Shown in pieces: positions 16,493 to 24,458 of a stretch of 46,811 nucleotides of DNA (positions are counted from its first letter, which is position 1; each line of letters starts with the position of its first letter). Under the pieces are notes generated by a model, which had not been told where the DNA came from, searched no databases, and saw nothing but the letters and a program-made list of their open reading frames with translations. The position numbers were made by a program, and so were the translations under genes. This stretch comes from Sulfurimonas sp. C5 (GTDB lineage: Bacteria; Campylobacterota; Campylobacteria; Campylobacterales; Sulfurimonadaceae): NCBI RefSeq assembly GCF_029872055.1, contig NZ_JARXNQ010000006.1:12675-59485 (forward strand), in the 5' to 3' direction.

Positions 16493-19192
16493 ATGAATGA
16501 TGTTGATAAAAAAATATTCGATACAAATAAAGTTATTGAAAAAAATATACATAAATTTGATGATAGTGAAAGGGGACTACTTTCTCAAAATATCTTAGCA
16601 CAACTTAGAAATTTAGTTGAATATATATTTTTGAAAATATACAATCAAAGAAAGAATCTATCTCTTGAACCAAAATATGAAAATTTTAGAACAGCAGAAA
16701 AATTTGTGAAAGCAATTGGAACACTTAGTTTTTTAGGTAAATTTCATAATTTATTACAAATTTCAGCATCACATTACACTCTTGATGAAAATGCTTCAGA
16801 AAGATTAATGCTTAAGTATTATGAATATCTTTTAAAAATAAAGTCATTTTTACTTAAAGAATATGATATGGAAGTTTTTTCTAATATTAATGAGTTTCCT
16901 ATCAAACTGGATAAAAACACGCAAGAATATTATGAAAAGATTGCAGAAAAAATAAACATTCCTCTACTAAGTCAAATTCATAAAGATAGATACTATATTC
17001 AAAAAATCAAACCTTTTTTTGTGAATAATGAAGTTTATTATGAAGTCACCTTTACAAAATCCCATGATAGAGTAAGTAAGTTTGATAGAATAATTGCTTT
17101 TACAAACTTAGATATTACTCAAAACTATGCCGTTCATCTTTTTATTGGAAAAGGATATATAGAAATTTTAGGTAAACAAATGCCTATCAATATCATTCAA
17201 GATTGGGAAGTATCTATCAGACCTTGTGAACTAGATAATTTTGCAAGACTTTTTGGCACATATATAGAGGTTAGGTCTAATCATAAAGAGTACAAAGAAT
17301 TAATGCAGTTTTTAACTCAAACAGGATTCAGCCTTAATGAATATGTTATAGTTGAACAAAGTTATTACGACTTTATTAAGAATAAAATAACTGATGGTAG
17401 TAAAATACAAATTTTTGATATTTTAGATTCTTGTAGAGAATTATTATTACATAATAGAGCTGGTTCAAATATCATTCGGTATCTTTTATATATTATGAAT
17501 AATAAAATAATCAAATCACAACGACATAATGAATCCAATTCTCAACTATCTAACTTATTACTTAAATGGGGATGTATTCCTTTTGAACAAATGCCCTTTA
17601 CGACATCACTAATCAATCATAATCCAAGAATCTATGACTTATTTGAATGTATAAGTTATGAAAATAGAGAACATGAATTTTTAGCAAGGTTTATTGAAAA
17701 CAATACAACAATCAAAGGAGAACTTTTTACTTCCATGAAAGAAGTAGAAAATTTTGATAATCTAAATACTACGATAAAAAAATATAACAACTTGATTTAT
17801 AGAAAAACACAATCAAATCGTCTAATTGAATTGCATAAGGATAGTTTTCTCTATATAAAAGGATACAAAGAGAATACTCTAGAAATAATCAAAAAACTAG
17901 AAGCACTATCACACGAAGGAATTGAAAACTATTCCAATTTTGTAAAATCTTGGTTAGAAGAGACAGATCATAAAATAGATTGTGAAGACAAAAAGAAATT
18001 TTTAAAGACAATGTTTATAAATTCAAAAATAGCTATGATTTATGGGGCTGCTGGAACAGGAAAATCTACAATGATAAATCATATTTCTAATTTGTTTAAA
18101 GACCATAAAAAAATTTATTTGGCACAAACAAATCCAGCAACTGATAATTTAGAAAGAAAAGTTGATGCTTCGCATTGTGAATTTATGACGATTACAAAAT
18201 TTTTATATAAAAAAAATACTGATACTAAATATCCAATATTGTTTTTAGATGAAAGTAGTACAGTAAGTAATTCTGATATGCTTGCTGTTTTAAATAAAGC
18301 TTCTTTTTCACTGCTGGTATTAGTTGGTGATATTTTTCAGATAGAAGCTATAAGATTTGGAAATTGGTTCGAAATTTCTAAAGAATTTTTACCTAACAAT
18401 ACAATTTTTGAGCTCACTAAACCATGGAGAAGCAAAAATGATGATTTACTTGAACTATGGGATAAAGTTCGACGTTTAAAAGATGATATTTCAGAGCATA
18501 TTCAAAGAAATGGGTACTCTACCAATTTAGATGAATCTATTTTTGAAAATCATAAAGATGATGAAATAATACTTTGCTTAAATTATGATGGACTTTATGG
18601 AATCAATAATATAAATAGGTTTTTGCAAGCTAATAATTCAAATCAACCTATTGAATGGGGAACTTTAATATATAAAGTGAATGACCCAATTTTATTTAAC
18701 GAAACAAAAAGATTTGGGGATGCTATATATAATAATTTGAAAGGAAAAATAGTTGATATAAAAATTTTAGATAAACAAATAAAATTTGAAATAGAAATAG
18801 ATAAAGTAGTAACTGAATTAGATACATTATTGCATGATTTTGAATTTGTAAGTAGTGATAGTAATAGATCAGTTATTAGCTTCAAAGTTAATCAATTTAA
18901 AACAACAGATGAGGATGATGATTCATCAGATGCTATAGTTCCATTTCAAGTTGCTTATGCTGTATCTATTCATAAAGCCCAAGGCTTAGAATATAGTTCT
19001 GTCAAAATAGTAATCACAGATGAAGTAGAAGAACAAATAACACATAACATCTTTTATACTGCAATAACAAGGGCAAAAGAAGACTTAAAAATATACTGGT
19101 CACCTGAGACAGAAAACAAAATTTTAAAAGATTTGAAACGAAGGAATAATCAAAAAGACGTTGGATTACTAAGAGGCATTATGAGTTCATAA
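16493..19192 (+). CDS. Large superfamily 1 (UvrD/RecD-like) helicase
   Basis: About 900 aa. The first ~500 residues have no recognised domain. The C-terminal part is an SF1 motor: Walker A GAAGTGKS (near residue 530), Walker B LFLDESS, motif III LVLVGDIFQIEAIRFGNW, then SIHKAQGLEYSSVKIVI and YTAITRAKEDLKIYW as motifs V-VI. The motor looks active. I choose the ATG at 16493; the TTG at 16463 has no ribosome-binding site. The gene is more AT-rich than its neighbours, is on the opposite strand, and splits two paralogous AAA+/VWA cassettes, all suggesting later acquisition. A role in DNA repair or defence is possible but not shown. Confidence 0.85.
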   Translation: MNDVDKKIFDTNKVIEKNIHKFDDSERGLLSQNILAQLRNLVEYIFLKIYNQRKNLSLEPKYENFRTAEKFVKAIGTLSFLGKFHNLLQISASHYTLDENASERLMLKYYEYLLKIKSFLLKEYDMEVFSNINEFPIKLDKNTQEYYEKIAEKINIPLLSQIHKDRYYIQKIKPFFVNNEVYYEVTFTKSHDRVSKFDRIIAFTNLDITQNYAVHLFIGKGYIEILGKQMPINIIQDWEVSIRPCELDNFARLFGTYIEVRSNHKEYKELMQFLTQTGFSLNEYVIVEQSYYDFIKNKITDGSKIQIFDILDSCRELLLHNRAGSNIIRYLLYIMNNKIIKSQRHNESNSQLSNLLLKWGCIPFEQMPFTTSLINHNPRIYDLFECISYENREHEFLARFIENNTTIKGELFTSMKEVENFDNLNTTIKKYNNLIYRKTQSNRLIELHKDSFLYIKGYKENTLEIIKKLEALSHEGIENYSNFVKSWLEETDHKIDCEDKKKFLKTMFINSKIAMIYGAAGTGKSTMINHISNLFKDHKKIYLAQTNPATDNLERKVDASHCEFMTITKFLYKKNTDTKYPILFLDESSTVSNSDMLAVLNKASFSLLVLVGDIFQIEAIRFGNWFEISKEFLPNNTIFELTKPWRSKNDDLLELWDKVRRLKDDISEHIQRNGYSTNLDESIFENHKDDEIILCLNYDGLYGINNINRFLQANNSNQPIEWGTLIYKVNDPILFNETKRFGDAIYNNLKGKIVDIKILDKQIKFEIEIDKVVTELDTLLHDFEFVSSDSNRSVISFKVNQFKTTDEDDDSSDAIVPFQVAYAVSIHKAQGLEYSSVKIVITDEVEEQITHNIFYTAITRAKEDLKIYWSPETENKILKDLKRRNNQKDVGLLRGIMSS

Positions 19193-19206
19193 CAAGCTTT
19201 ATATTT

Positions 19207-20427
19207 TTACACTGAAAACTCAATAACCCTGCCATAAGACTCAAACTTCCTCAAATTCTTTTTCTCATTCAAGACAAAAAGGGTTTGACACACTAAAGAC
19301 TCGTTAATCTCAAACTCCCCGTCACTCAGAACTAAAAGCAGATCGTTTGAGCGAGTATCTGTGGTTTTTAGGTAACGCAACACGGCATCAAAATTTGTCC
19401 CGCCGTCACTTTTAGGGATGTACCAGTCAACCTCGTCTATGGCTGTAAAACTGTCAAAACTCACTATCAGTTCCTCTTTTACATCAACATCAAAAGGGAG
19501 TACCTCTATTTTGTACTCGTAAAACCCTTCACACACATCTGCGATCACACCCAAGAACTTTTTGTACTCATCCATTGTCACACTCGATGAGCTGTCAAGA
19601 GCTACTTTTACCTCAAGAAGTTCTTGCTTTTTTTGCGAGCCCGGCAGATATAACCCTTGAGATATAAAACGTCTGTCGGGTTTTGAAAATGTACTCTCTT
19701 TCTCGAACACGGAAGTGATAAGATACTCTTTTAAAAGATCGGAGAAATTCACCTGAGGTTTTATGAGAGAGTCGATCTCAACTAACATGCCGCTGTATTT
19801 TGAGCGCTCTTTTTGTGCAATTGAAAGTGCTTGGATGATGATTCCGTCTAACTTTTCCTGATCGCCGCTGGAGGTTTTCTCATCGGCTACTTCTTGGATA
19901 TCCTGCTTGCTTTCATCGTAGATGTGCGCTTTTAGGTCTCCTTTTTCATCTGGAGTCGTTTTGGCTTCATTATCCTCTTTTTCTTCACCTGAACCGTCAT
20001 CATCTTTTTCCTGTTCTTTGTAGAGAATCTCATACACTTCTTCAACACATTTGTCTTTGAGCGTTTCATCGAAAAGCTCATCTTGTGGCATCTCGCCAAC
20101 ATCTTTGAAAGTTGCAAGAATGTTGTTTATAACGATGTCACAGCTTTGGTTCCAAAGTGCGGCTTCTCTTGTTTTTTGTCTAAATGGGTGTTTGAGTGCA
20201 ATGTGCAAAAGTACGTGAGCATACAAATATGTAAGTTGCTCTTCAGAGTACTTGCTCAGCTTTTGTAGATCCACTTCCAAAGATGTGCCGTTTGTTTCAA
20301 AGGCACTTTTTTCGTTGGTAGTGAATACTGTTGGAATCGAGAGCGCTAAGACAGATAAGAATGGATGATGAAATAAAAAGTGGATCCGAACTTTTTGAAA
20401 AAGTTCCTCAAAGGATAAAGTTTCCAT
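19207..20427 (-). CDS. VWA-like protein with metallopeptidase-like N-terminus (cassette 2)
   Basis: Paralogue of the 14206-15342 protein with the same two parts. The N-terminal domain has YAHVLLHIALKHPFR and AALWNQSCDIVINNIL, again without an HExxH Glu. A very acidic linker rich in Asp, Glu and Lys follows (about residues 135-185). The VWA domain has all MIDAS residues: DSSSS, Thr in DGGTNFD, Asp in LSDGEFE. It is the last gene of the Tpx-like/ankyrin/GNAT/62-aa/AAA+/VWA operon and overlaps its AAA+ gene by 20 bases. Confidence 0.85.
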   Translation of the reverse strand: METLSFEELFQKVRIHFLFHHPFLSVLALSIPTVFTTNEKSAFETNGTSLEVDLQKLSKYSEEQLTYLYAHVLLHIALKHPFRQKTREAALWNQSCDIVINNILATFKDVGEMPQDELFDETLKDKCVEEVYEILYKEQEKDDDGSGEEKEDNEAKTTPDEKGDLKAHIYDESKQDIQEVADEKTSSGDQEKLDGIIIQALSIAQKERSKYSGMLVEIDSLIKPQVNFSDLLKEYLITSVFEKESTFSKPDRRFISQGLYLPGSQKKQELLEVKVALDSSSSVTMDEYKKFLGVIADVCEGFYEYKIEVLPFDVDVKEELIVSFDSFTAIDEVDWYIPKSDGGTNFDAVLRYLKTTDTRSNDLLLVLSDGEFEINESLVCQTLFVLNEKKNLRKFESYGRVIEFSV

Positions 20428-21415
20428 ATTTCTCTAGCCACGCTTCAAAACTCTCCAGTTCTGCAATAGATTCATCTTTGACGATAAGGTCTTTCATAAG
20501 CATAACGTTAAACTCTACAGGAAGTTTCTCTGCATAAGCAAATACGTTCTCACCATGCTCACTCTTTTTATACTTTTCTACCAAAGCTGCACAGAGTGCA
20601 TAAAGCGCACTCGGTTCATTTGGAACTTCTTGGCTGTTACCTTCTAAAATTGCTTCGATATTCGGCAGTGTCTTGTACACTTTTACAAATGAAAGAAATT
20701 CTATTCCTGCACCGTAACCAACTGTACCGTGAACTATGGCACTAATGCTGTTTACATCTTTTACCGCATGCAAAATATCTGAGAGCATATTCCAAGCACG
20801 AGGTGTTGCAAAAGCAGGGTTTGCTTCCGCTGCACTTGGTATCTCGCTACTTAAAAGATCTGGACGGAACCCTAAAAAACCGAGAATGTAAGAGTGGATA
20901 CTGTTATTGATTCCCCACACTTTAAAGTCATCATAACGAGCTTCTAAAACAATGTGCACCATTCTGTTAATAAGCGGCGAAGGGAGTTTAAAAACGATCC
21001 CTTTGTCATCTATTTTATTTCCCGCACAAATGATTCTCCACCCTTTTGGCAGAGTATATTCCCCTATTTTACGATCGAGTACCAGCTGGTAGATCGCAGC
21101 CTGGACTGAAAGAGGTGCCGAGTTTAACTCATCTAAAAACAAAATCCCTTTAGAGTCTTTGTCATCGGGTAAAAAGACAGGAGGCATCCATTTTGTTTGC
21201 TCATTGTGAATTGAAGGGATTCCTCTTAAATCGACAGCGTCAAGTTGTGAAAGACGTACATCTCTGATCTCTAAATCATTACTAGATGCCAGATCATTAA
21301 CTATATATGACTTTCCAATTCCCGGACTTCCGTGTATAAATACAGGAGTATCGGTTTTAATAAGCAATTCTAAATGCTTGTAAAGGTCTGAAACCCCGAT
21401 TGCAGGTGTTGTCAT
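20408..21415 (-). CDS. MoxR-type AAA+ ATPase (cassette 2)
   Basis: Paralogue of the cassette-1 ATPase with Walker A GSPGIGKS (29-36), Walker B ILFLDE (91-96), and the shared blocks RDVRLSQLDAVDLRGIP and QLVLDRKIGEYTLPKGW. The sensor region is ICAGNKIDDKG and PLINRMVHI. The gene lies in a tight operon that runs divergently from the nif ferredoxins, so a role in remodelling a nitrogenase-related metalloprotein is a reasonable inference from genomic position and from known MoxR/VWA roles. Confidence 0.88.
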   Translation of the reverse strand: MTTPAIGVSDLYKHLELLIKTDTPVFIHGSPGIGKSYIVNDLASSNDLEIRDVRLSQLDAVDLRGIPSIHNEQTKWMPPVFLPDDKDSKGILFLDELNSAPLSVQAAIYQLVLDRKIGEYTLPKGWRIICAGNKIDDKGIVFKLPSPLINRMVHIVLEARYDDFKVWGINNSIHSYILGFLGFRPDLLSSEIPSAAEANPAFATPRAWNMLSDILHAVKDVNSISAIVHGTVGYGAGIEFLSFVKVYKTLPNIEAILEGNSQEVPNEPSALYALCAALVEKYKKSEHGENVFAYAEKLPVEFNVMLMKDLIVKDESIAELESFEAWLEKYGNFIL

Positions 21416-21423
21416 CTAAATCC

Positions 21424-21612
21424 CTAAGAGAGTTTTACATTTTTTAAGACAAGTACTAAACCGTCATTCATTGCATTGATTCTCTCAATGATTTTTTGAC
21501 GCTCCTCTTCTCCTAAGGCAAATCTGCTCTCAATAAACTCATAAATCGCTACACTGTCTGCATAAATATTTTGCAGTAAATCTACTTTGATTTGATCTTC
21601 TATTTTTCCCAT
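21424..21612 (-). CDS. Unknown 62-aa helical protein
   Basis: A small protein that is probably all-helical (KIEDQIKVDLLQNIYADSVAIY and EEERQKIIERINAM). No Cys, no membrane segment. It lies 1 base after the GNAT gene and 8 bases before the AAA+ gene, so it is translated with them. It may be an adaptor of the AAA+/VWA pair; function unknown. Confidence 0.65.
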   Translation of the reverse strand: MGKIEDQIKVDLLQNIYADSVAIYEFIESRFALGEEERQKIIERINAMNDGLVLVLKNVKLS

Positions 21613-21613
21613 T

Positions 21614-22054
21614 TTATAATCCTTTTCTGAGTACTATCATCTCTGAATGTTTAAAACCGAATTTTCCATACATTTTCTGTGCAAGTTCATTATCTGCATC
21701 TGTGAGTAACGTCAGTCGCTTAAGACCTTTTTTATTTGCATACTCGATCAGATGTTCAAGAAGTGCACTTCCTACACCTATGCCTCTGTAATCAGACTGC
21801 ACTATCATATCTTCGACTATTCCGACTTTAGCGCTGAGAGCAGTCGAATAGCTGTAAAGCAGACTTACCATCCCTACAATTTTGTCTTCAATCTTGTAAA
21901 CGAAGATACGCCCGACTTTTTTCTTTTTCAGAATTTTCTCAATAGCTTTCGCGTGCAGTCCTTTTTTGTACTTAAACTCTTTTTCCTGCGCAAAAAGCTC
22001 TTTGAGTAATAACTCTAAACTTTTAATATCTTTTTTTTTGGCTTTATAAACCAT
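21614..22054 (-). CDS. GNAT-family N-acetyltransferase
   Basis: A 146-aa acetyl-CoA-dependent acyltransferase. The acetyl-CoA loop is VQSDYRGIGVGSALLEHLIEYA (R/QxxGxG/A as RGIGVG), preceded by the beta4 strand (AKVGIVEDMIV) and followed by LTLLTDADNELAQKMYGKFGF. The substrate cannot be read from sequence. It overlaps the ankyrin gene by 11 bases within the operon. Confidence 0.88.
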   Translation of the reverse strand: MVYKAKKKDIKSLELLLKELFAQEKEFKYKKGLHAKAIEKILKKKKVGRIFVYKIEDKIVGMVSLLYSYSTALSAKVGIVEDMIVQSDYRGIGVGSALLEHLIEYANKKGLKRLTLLTDADNELAQKMYGKFGFKHSEMIVLRKGL

Positions 22055-22484
22055 TTTTTAAAGCCTTGTAGATCGATGGAGTAGCCGCAAGATCTATCGC
22101 TTTGAAACCGTCAAGGTTTTCAAGATCCGTTTTTGCTCCAAACTCTAAAAGTAACTTCACCATATCTAGTTTTCCTGCACTTGCACTGTACATCAGCGCA
22201 GTAACACCGTTGTCGTTCATACTGTCAAGTACGATACCCGCTTTTACCAAAAGCTCGACACATTTATAGTCTTGCCCGAAACAAGCATTCCAAAGTGCCG
22301 TATTGCCGTCAACATTTTTAACTTCTAAATCTGCACCCGCACTAATCAGCTCAGATGCGATTTCGCTTTTTGCTTCACGTACCGCTTTCATAAGTGCTGA
22401 GTTGCCGTGCTTGCCTACTTTGTTAACATCGTTACTGTCGTAATCGTTTTCAGACATCCACGTCAGCGTCGCTGCACTTAACAT
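22044..22484 (-). CDS. Ankyrin-repeat protein
   Basis: About 146 aa with three to four ankyrin repeats: HGNSALMKAVREAKSEIASE, DGNTALWNACFGQDYKCVEL, NGVTALMYSASAGKLDMVKL and a partial fourth (DGFKAIDLAATP). It is cytoplasmic and probably mediates protein-protein contacts. The reading frame extends to 22553, but I prefer the ATG at 22484, which follows the Tpx-like stop by one base; the longer form would overlap that gene by 68 bases. Confidence 0.82.
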   Translation of the reverse strand: MLSAATLTWMSENDYDSNDVNKVGKHGNSALMKAVREAKSEIASELISAGADLEVKNVDGNTALWNACFGQDYKCVELLVKAGIVLDSMNDNGVTALMYSASAGKLDMVKLLLEFGAKTDLENLDGFKAIDLAATPSIYKALKNGL

Positions 22485-22485
22485 C

Positions 22486-22983
22486 TTATACACCCATCCA
22501 GTTTTCGTGTGTATGACCTTTTTTCTTGAATTTAATAGCGCGATCAAGTTCATTTTCCAAGATCTCTAAATTAAATTCGCTTACAAGATCATCTAACACC
22601 TCTTTGTAAACTATCTCACCGTCTTTGTCGATAATGAAAATAGATTTTGCACAAGAACTGTCATCTATATTTACCCCGTATTTCAGAGTAAAATCTTTAA
22701 AGTCATACGAAAGCATATCTTCATCGTAACTGTTCTCTAATTCTTTAGAAGCAATTACATAAATGTTTGCTTTGTCTTTATGTTTTGCCAATACCTCTAA
22801 AAGAGCCTCGTTAAGATCATACGTGTTTGTCAAAGTGATCATACACTGAACTTTGTCAGCCATCATACCGATCACTTTTGTTTCACCGTTTAGCATCTTT
22901 ACTCTAGCAGCCGGAGCTTCCCCACCTACTTTACGCTCTTTCTTTTGTAATTCCAATTTTCTACCGTTTACAACAACTTCCAA
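22486..22983 (-). CDS. Tpx-like thioredoxin-fold protein without peroxidatic Cys (copy 1)
   Basis: The 165-aa chain matches the outline of thiol peroxidase: an N-terminal beta-hairpin, VGGEAPAARVKMLNG, a central strand, YDFKDFTLKYGV, and the C-terminal SIFIIDKDGEIVYKEVLDDL. At the active-site position (TxxC in Tpx) it has LTNTYDLNE with no Cys, so it should not be a peroxidase. The start is TTG with AAAGGGGG upstream. It heads the minus-strand operon that includes the AAA+/VWA cassette 2 and is divergent from the ferredoxins. A similar protein sits in the nifA operon (35434-35973). Confidence 0.7.
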   Translation of the reverse strand: MEVVVNGRKLELQKKERKVGGEAPAARVKMLNGETKVIGMMADKVQCMITLTNTYDLNEALLEVLAKHKDKANIYVIASKELENSYDEDMLSYDFKDFTLKYGVNIDDSSCAKSIFIIDKDGEIVYKEVLDDLVSEFNLEILENELDRAIKFKKKGHTHENWMGV

Positions 22984-23017
22984 AATGCCCCCTTTAGATA
23001 TTGTTTTGAGTTACTAT

Positions 23018-23031
23018 ACAAATACTATACC
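23018..23031 (-). promoter_or_regulatory. Possible sigma54-like promoter of the Tpx-like/AAA+/VWA operon
   Basis: On the minus strand GGTATAGTATTTGTATA fits GG-N10-GT, back to back with the ferredoxin promoter. It lacks the GGAACACT core of the others and could instead be a TATAGT -10 box. Confidence 0.35.
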
Positions 23032-23040
23032 CTTAGAAAA

Positions 23041-23054
23041 GGAACACTATCTGA
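23041..23054 (+). promoter_or_regulatory. Sigma54-like nif-type promoter of the ferredoxin genes
   Basis: GGAACACTATCTGAATAG, GG-N10-GA. It lies 48 bases before the ATG and shares GGAACACT with the nifV, 31-aa/AKR and 186-aa promoters. Confidence 0.7.
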
Positions 23055-23088
23055 ATAGAGAAATTCAACTATTATTAAAGGAGCTATT

Positions 23089-23478
23089 ATGGCAGTTATG
23101 ATTACGGAAGAGTGTATCTCTTGTGATGCGTGTGCACCTGAGTGTCCCGTTGCAGCAATTTTAGATGAAAACAATGAAAAAAATCCTCAAGATTCTTTCT
23201 TTTATGTAAAACCTGAGAGTTGTGTAGAGTGTGTAGGTCATGCAGACGCACCTCGTTGTGTTGAAGCTTGTCCAACTGAAGGTGCTATCGTTTGGGATAT
23301 GCCTTATACTAAAGAGTATAACGATTATTGGCAAGCAGGTCAGGATGCAGGAACATACAACATTCGTGTACATAAGAAAAAAGGTCTTATGCTTCCTGAA
23401 CAAAAAGAACAACCATTTATTGCTGACGTTTCTATGAGCGACAGAGAGTCTAACGCAAACATCGGACGTTGGTCATAA
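23089..23478 (+). CDS. 2[4Fe-4S] ferredoxin, nif-associated (copy 1)
   Basis: A 129-aa electron carrier. The first cluster is bound by Cys9, 12, 15 and 19 (CISCDACAPECP); the second by Cys45, 48, 57 and 61, with an eight-residue insertion between the second and third Cys (CVECVGHADAPRCVEACP), as in Alvin-type ferredoxins. A C-terminal tail of about 65 residues (from GAIVWDMPY) is unusually long and is shared with copy 2. It likely donates electrons to NifH or NifB. AAAGGAG precedes the start. Confidence 0.9.
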   Translation: MAVMITEECISCDACAPECPVAAILDENNEKNPQDSFFYVKPESCVECVGHADAPRCVEACPTEGAIVWDMPYTKEYNDYWQAGQDAGTYNIRVHKKKGLMLPEQKEQPFIADVSMSDRESNANIGRWS

Positions 23479-23482
23479 AAAA

Positions 23483-23863
23483 ATGTCTGTTCGTATAACC
23501 GATCTTTGTATTAACTGTGATGCCTGTATAGAGGAATGCCCTGCAACTGCAATTGTAAGTGCGGACGAATCTCCTCTGGCTGACGGTGAATACACTTATG
23601 TGAAACCGGAGAAATGTATAGAGTGTGTAGACTCTACAGTTCCAAAATGTGCCGATGTGTGTCCGACAGAAGGTGCAATTGTTTGGGACATGCCTTATTT
23701 TGCAGAGTTTGATGAATACTATATCAAAGGGCAAGAAGAAGGTATCTACATGATCCGTACACATAAGAAAAAAGGTTTGCTCTCTCCGGCAAACCAACCA
23801 AGACCTTTCCGTGATACGATCTCTATCCAAGACAGAGAAAACGCTATGACGGTAGAGGCATAA
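23483..23863 (+). CDS. 2[4Fe-4S] ferredoxin, nif-associated (copy 2)
   Basis: Tandem paralogue of the preceding ferredoxin, 4 bases downstream. Cluster ligands are Cys9, 12, 15, 19 (CINCDACIEECP) and Cys45, 48, 56, 60, with a seven-residue gap instead of eight (CIECVDSTVPKCADVCP). It has the same long tail (GAIVWDMPY, RTHKKKGLL, QDRE). The changed loop around the second cluster suggests a different reduction potential or partner. It is followed by a weak hairpin and T-rich tract. Confidence 0.9.
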   Translation: MSVRITDLCINCDACIEECPATAIVSADESPLADGEYTYVKPEKCIECVDSTVPKCADVCPTEGAIVWDMPYFAEFDEYYIKGQEEGIYMIRTHKKKGLLSPANQPRPFRDTISIQDRENAMTVEA

Positions 23864-23866
23864 ACG

Positions 23867-23890
23867 AGGGCTTTTTCCGCCCTTTTATTT
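23867..23890 (+). terminator. Short hairpin and T-rich tract after the ferredoxins
   Basis: AGGGC, loop TTTTTCC, GCCCT, then TTTATTT. The stem is only 5 bp, so the terminator is weak. Confidence 0.5.
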
Positions 23891-23962
23891 ATAAAGAATT
23901 TTTAAACAAAATTCCTGCTACAATTTTTGAAAACCATATTACATCAACAAAGGTATATCGAT

Positions 23963-24358
23963 ATGAAAATAGCTATTCCCGTTAAAGATGACAACTTGAC
24001 ATTTTTCGGCAATGCAGGACACACTCCTAAGTTTGCCATTTTTTCAATGCAAGGTGGAGGGATGTTTAAATCATTTACATTAGATGAGATTAAAAACAAT
24101 CCTAGAACAGATATAGATCACGATCATGCAGACGAAGATCATGTGTGCGACCATGAACATGATGATGCAGAGCATATCGCACAACATAACAAAATGGGTA
24201 CAGTTTTAGAAGGGTGTAACTATATTGTAGTAAATCGTGCTTGTAAAAATACGGCGAATGCAATGGCCGAGCACGGTGTGGACATTGTAAAATACTCTGG
24301 AAACTCTCATGATGCAAATGAGATCTTAAAAGAGCTCTCTGGGAAATTTACACTTTAA
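23963..24358 (+). CDS. NifX/NifB-C-type cofactor-binding protein with His-rich insert
   Basis: A 131-aa protein of the dinitrogenase iron-molybdenum cofactor family (NifX, NafY, NifB C-terminus). It opens with MKIAIPVKDDNLTFFGNAGHTPKFAIF and ends with a Rossmann-like CNYIVVNRACKNTANAMAEHGVDIV. Between them sits an insert of about 20 residues dominated by His and Asp (HDHADEDH...DHEHDDAEH) with one Cys, likely metal-binding. I use the ATG at 23963, with AAAGG upstream, not the earlier in-frame ATG at 23927. It could carry or store NifB-co or metal for nitrogenase. Confidence 0.85.
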   Translation: MKIAIPVKDDNLTFFGNAGHTPKFAIFSMQGGGMFKSFTLDEIKNNPRTDIDHDHADEDHVCDHEHDDAEHIAQHNKMGTVLEGCNYIVVNRACKNTANAMAEHGVDIVKYSGNSHDANEILKELSGKFTL

Positions 24359-24374
24359 AAACTTTGTGCTTTTA

Positions 24375-24416
24375 AAAACTTATAGGGTTTTATAGTATAT
24401 AAACTCCATAAGTTTT
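24375..24416 (+). terminator. Terminator-like hairpin after the NifX-like gene
   Basis: AAAACTTAT (24375-24383) pairs with ATAAGTTTT (24408-24416); inner partial pairing continues around GGGTTTTATA and TATAAACTCC. It lies 17 bases after the stop. Confidence 0.5.
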
Positions 24417-24430
24417 ACTAAACTCTAATC

Positions 24431-24439
24431 TGCTATACT
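24431..24439 (+). promoter_or_regulatory. Extended -10 promoter of the diguanylate cyclase gene
   Basis: TGCTATACT, 20 bases before the ATG. This looks like a sigma70 promoter, unlike the nif-type promoters around it. Confidence 0.5.
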
Positions 24440-24458
24440 TGAAATAGTAAGGATTATC

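Noticed and set aside
22485-22553. Longer ankyrin gene start at 22553
   Set aside because: It would overlap the Tpx-like gene by 68 bases; the ATG at 22484 follows that stop by one base.
23161-23830. Long antisense frames opposite the ferredoxins
   Set aside because: They mirror the Cys-rich coding strand, have no ribosome-binding site and overlap two clear genes.
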